Of a stretch of 30,899 bases of DNA, positions 27,778-30,899 are shown piece after piece. The stretch's first letter is position 1, and every line of letters begins with the position of its first letter. A program made the position numbers and the translations under genes. Below the pieces are notes generated by a model that was not told the origin of the DNA, did no database searches, and saw only the letters and a list, made by a program, of their open reading frames with translations. The stretch is from Chara braunii (taxonomy: Eukaryota; Streptophyta; Charophyceae; Charales; Characeae), in the NCBI GenBank assembly GCA_003427395.1, contig BFEA01000023.1, positions 2,783,390-2,814,288 on the forward strand. The letters run 5' to 3'.

Positions 27778-27815
27778 GGCCAGTGCCACGTCACAGGCCG
27801 ACGTGGCATCTGGCC
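27778..27815. other. Strong hairpin
   Basis: GGCCAG.GCCACGTC pairs with GACGTGGC..CTGGCC across a 7-base loop, about 14 pairs with one small bulge. It contains two ACGT cores of the kind bound by plant bZIP proteins, but nothing else supports a promoter here. Confidence 0.6.
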
Positions 27816-27839
27816 TGAGGCACAAAGAAGAAAGGAGAA

Positions 27840-27962
27840 CAATGGCGGTTACTGCTATTTGAACATTTTCCCGGTGTCTTCGACATTAAATACTCCATAG
27901 CTGATGCCCTTAAGAGGCTGGAGAGCTCTTGCAAATTGGCGAATGTCGACGTCGACGGATAA
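27840..27962 (+). pseudogene. C-terminal end of Ty3/gypsy RNase H
   Basis: The frame reads QWRLLLFEHFPGVFDIKY then SIADALKRLESS. This follows the end of gypsy RNase H domains, where a (R)WALFL.EFDF.IKY segment leads through a PGK.N loop to VADALSR. The loop is deleted here, and the frame closes 10 codons later (VDVDG, stop). Only the last 40 or so codons of the domain are present, with a stop just upstream (near 27816). A remnant, on the same strand as the possible LTR about 540 bases upstream. Confidence 0.55.
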
Positions 27963-28079
27963 AAGTGGAGTCAGCCCCAAGGAGACCGAAGTGTGGAGAT
28001 CGCTTGCCCTATTTAAAGCTTCAACACAGAGCGGGAGGATATCGTCAAGTTGAAGGATCATCATCAACTTTATCTGTGT

Positions 28080-28480
28080 TTTTTTGTTCTTGTTTGTATT
28101 TCGTGCAGGTTTTTCATCAAGAGCACCAAGAGTTTCAAGATCGTCAGTTGTGGAGCACCATTATGTCATCTTCATGTGAGCATCACCAGTTTTCATCATC
28201 ATTAGCAGCAATATAGCTGCCACGTTCATCTTCTGCGACACATATTCACGTTCATCTTCTGCGACACTTATTCATTAATTTATTAATCAATGCCACATTA
28301 TCACCATTATTGACTTTGTCAATATAAACCCTAATATTAATTATTCTTACTAATTATCTTCAGCACAGGACGCCATCTTCCACAAAGCAAACTTATGTCT
28401 GCTCTAAATCCACTTTATCATTACGACATTGAATTCCACGCCCCTTTTCGAAATACAATTCCCCAAATAGTTCCCTCGTT
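28080..28480. other. Non-coding stretch with a short duplication and CAT-rich tracts
   Basis: The sequence CGTTCATCTTCTGCGACAC occurs twice in tandem (about 28223 and 28249). CAT and ATC trinucleotides are frequent. No gene recognised. Confidence 0.5.
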
Positions 28481-29510
28481 AAATTTTCTGTAGAGTCATT
28501 CTGACATCATCACCATCAGCATCACCATCATCTGTCTATAAATCATTATTTAGTATTTTTCATCACTATCATCTAACTAGTTGATTTCTCCTCACAGGCT
28601 TTAGAGTCAGATCTGGCGAGAAGGTAAGTGGATGAAAGGTGGGGCGAACTCTACTCTACAAAGGAAGCGGAAGGAAGGAGGTGCTAACCTTCGAGGGAGT
28701 ACATGCAGACAAGGGGGAGTGTTCTAGTTTGGGACTGGGGAAGATCCCAGTGGTGACAGATTAGGGCACAACTAGCTTGAGATAATCAGTGGGGGGAACT
28801 GATTACTCAAGGGAGTAAAGGAAGAGGAGATGGCTTTCTCTAACTGGGGCTGAGGGAATTTAACTGGTTGCAGATCGATTCCGCTCAGCGGGGGCAGCAC
28901 AAAGAGAGTAGGAGAGGAAGAGGGGGAAAGAGGCAGGGGAGGAGAGGGGAAGTTGAATCTACATCAAGGGTCATCATCATCAATATCATCATCAAAAGCA
29001 ACAACATCAACATCGTTAGGTTTTTCAAAAATTCCTCTGATTGAGTTTCATTAGAATATGAGAGAAGGTAAGTGGGAAAGGTGGGGAAAACTGAAACTCT
29101 ATAAGGGCATCGCAAGGTGGTGTCGGCTTGTACCAGCATCCCTAACATCTGTTCGGGTTGTTTCAAAAAAAAAAAAAAAAGTGGGAAGTGATGCTCCGTT
29201 AGGAGTGAAAGTAGATGGGGGATTGAGCGAATCTGCTGATAATCTAGCAGGGGCAGATTAGGGCAACAACTTGATTGGGTCATACTTTGGGGGGAAAGGT
29301 AGGACCTAATGGTGAGTACGGCTGTAAGTGGGACTGTCCCAGGTTGGGGCTGAAAAAAGACTACTCATCAGGGAGGTTCATTTTAGCGGAGACAACAAGG
29401 AGCGAGAAGGAAAAGTGGGGGGAAGAGGAATATAATCCATATCTACTGACGTCAATCATTATCATCACCACACTCATCAGATACGTCATCTGCTGGGGAC
29501 TCAACTAAAT
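28480..29510 (+). repeat. Tandem units of about 450-490 bp with CAT-rich ends
   Basis: Two units are visible. AGAAGGTAAGTGG then AAAGGTGGGG occurs at 28618 and 29063; CAGATTAGGGCA occurs at 28759 and 29254; a (TCA)n-type tract occurs near 28502-28530, 28970-29010 and 29450-29480. Each unit contains the perfect 5' splice-site-like AAGGTAAGT. In the first it follows CTCACAG (a 3' splice-site-like sequence) at 28596-28602. Poly(A) at 29166-29180 interrupts the second unit. Confidence 0.55.
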
Positions 29511-29814
29511 CAATTCCTTTATTTTTAGGTATTATTATCAATTTTGCTGATTGTTATGAATGTGCACTTGCCTAGGTCGAATTGATGCCAGAACGACGCT
29601 GACCGGTGTTGTGGCATCGCCCTGTAACCTAAACTACTAGGAGCTTGAGGTCTTGTAGAGAGATTTGGGGATTGCCGAGGGAGGAAGGCAGTCCACTAAT
29701 TTGACCGACGGTAACAATCCTGTCGACGATGGTTGGAGCTGAGGCGGGTAGCGCTGCCCTGTAACTTAGCTAAATAGAGGGTGTGAGACTAGGTAGAGGT
29801 GGGATTGATACACA
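29511..29814. other. No recognisable gene
   Basis: Mixed sequence between the tandem units and the next retroposon tail. No frame or repeat of note. Confidence 0.5.
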
Positions 29815-29900
29815 TTTTTTTTTTTAATTGGGAACAAGGCTCAAATCTATTCATGGGGAGCAACACGTGCTGGGAACCGGGCCCAGCGTCCCATATGGAG
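29815..29900 (-). mobile_element. Poly(A)-tailed retroposon 3' end, third copy
   Basis: A T-run at 29815-29825, then on the minus strand CTCCCCATGAATAGATTTGA and the hairpin GCTGGGCCCGGTTCCCAGC (29869-29887). Same family as 25639-25860 and 26080-26351. Confidence 0.6.
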
Positions 29901-30826
29901 ATTTACATCGAATTTTGAAAATTTTGAGATACCGGGGCCATTACACAGCACAACATCAAATGACAATTGCTGGAATTGGTAGAAATACCTGGAATTAAGA
30001 TAGGGTTCCATGTTGTAGTTCTGAGTAGAGAACATTCTGATTAGCCTTCCTGATCACTCTTCCTTATTGGCTAGTACTTAGTGTGACTGCTCAGATCATG
30101 ATTAGCAGAAAATAATTAGTTTTAGCATCATCATCCTCATCCTCATCATCATATGTTGGTTACTCCGGGTAGACTGTGAGGACCCCGGCCTCAATGTTCT
30201 CAAATGTCAGTACAAGCCTTGGGCACTGGGCCATTTAATAATTAAAAACAAAACAAGCAAGATCCTTTCGGGTGTTGATGAAGGCGGGAAAAGAGGTCAC
30301 AACGGAGATGGTGTAAGGTGGGACCAAGATTCAACGAGATAAAGAATGAGAAGAAGGCGTGAAGGGAAAGAGAAGAAGACAATTAGGCTTTGTCGCGGAA
30401 GGCATGAACGAGGAGGAAGAAGAGTGCTAGAAAAGATTGCATGCAAAAGCGGGGGCGAAGAAATGCATTTGCGGAAAACGTAAAGACACCAAAAAAAGTT
30501 ACGAGAAATGTCAGTGAACATTAAACCTAATTCCTACGGCTAATTTGAAATTGAAAAGTCCGAAAATAAATTGCAACTAGGCTCGCTAAGGCGCGCAAAA
30601 ACTCTACCTCGATTCCTATCTTTCTCTGCACAGAGATGAAATTTTACACAAAATACAAGGGGCCAAGAGCATCTCTACTCACAAATGAAAACTCACACAA
30701 AATACAAGGGCAAAAACAACCCATAGATACCCCACCAAGGATGAAGCCTGCGAAATTACGTCGAAATGGCATAGTATACAACAGCGTTGTCATACGGGGA
30801 TCTCCAAGGCCCGAGCCTGAGTGGGT
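29901..30826. other. No recognisable gene
   Basis: CAT-rich tract at about 30124-30152. A direct repeat of CACACAAAATACAAGGG lies near 30646 and 30691. The remainder is purine-rich plus-strand sequence without a credible frame. Confidence 0.5.
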
Positions 30827-30899
30827 TTTTTACCCGTGGACCCCCGCCGCGGGGACCACTGACCCCCACACCCCGCCATCCAACCCCGCCCCCGCCCCC
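30827..30899. repeat. C-rich window end
   Basis: Runs of four or five C dominate (CCCCCGCC, CCCCCAC, CCCCGCC, CCCCGCCCCCGCCCCC). The complementary strand could form G-quadruplexes. Confidence 0.8.

Noticed and set aside
28885-29283. 132-codon minus-strand frame rich in Leu and Met
   Set aside because: It is the translation of CAT-rich and purine-rich repeat sequence. A hydrophobic appearance follows from the base composition.

Overview
The window looks like repeat-dominated nuclear DNA of a green-lineage eukaryote, most plausibly a charophyte alga or a bryophyte-grade plant. The evidence is a short plant-type mitochondrial nad7 first-exon fragment lying in nuclear-style repeats, U6 snRNA-like sequences, three decayed Ty3/gypsy pol fragments, hAT-like miniature elements, many (TA)n tracts and poly(A)-tailed retroposons. 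I see no intact protein-coding gene; the open frames are short, lack recognisable domains, or are broken. The lineage assignment is an inference.

Layout. 1-1880: TA microsatellites holding two miniature elements with GC-rich ends (31-741 and 929-1577), a nad7 fragment between them (751-885) and a foldback hairpin (1639-1802). 1989-3690: a GC-rich composite with two tRNA-like heads and three U6-like sequences; a diverged second copy lies at 19038-20300. 3690-5550: GC-rich, purine-rich non-coding DNA with weak direct repeats. About 5560-15560: a very large inverted duplication. The left copy F runs to about 9896, and the right copy R runs back from there in the opposite orientation. Each copy carries an array of 10-11 short hairpins around a constant TAAGAT loop, a two-type tandem repeat, and further hairpins kept in both copies. 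R is interrupted by nested miniature elements (about 12541-13081 and 13942-14539), the second with a clear 8-bp target duplication. 15604-16240: the 3' end of a Ty3/gypsy pol, split by a 302-bp palindrome. 17220-18310: a broken coding region of unknown family. 21254-22238: a hairpin with two arms of about 400 bp. 23944-24460: a minus-strand gypsy integrase fragment. 25639-26351 and 29815-29900: poly(A)-tailed retroposon 3' ends. 26610-27297: a possible LTR. 27840-27962: the end of a gypsy RNase H. 28480-29510: tandem units of about 460 bp containing CAT repeats. 30827-30899: C-rich end of the window.

The most unusual system is the inverted pair of large non-coding elements. They are built almost throughout from short hairpins whose stems change between repeats and between copies while pairing is kept. 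Next in interest are the tRNA-tRNA-U6 composite repeat and the long 21-22 kb hairpin. No computation was possible; all alignments were made by eye.
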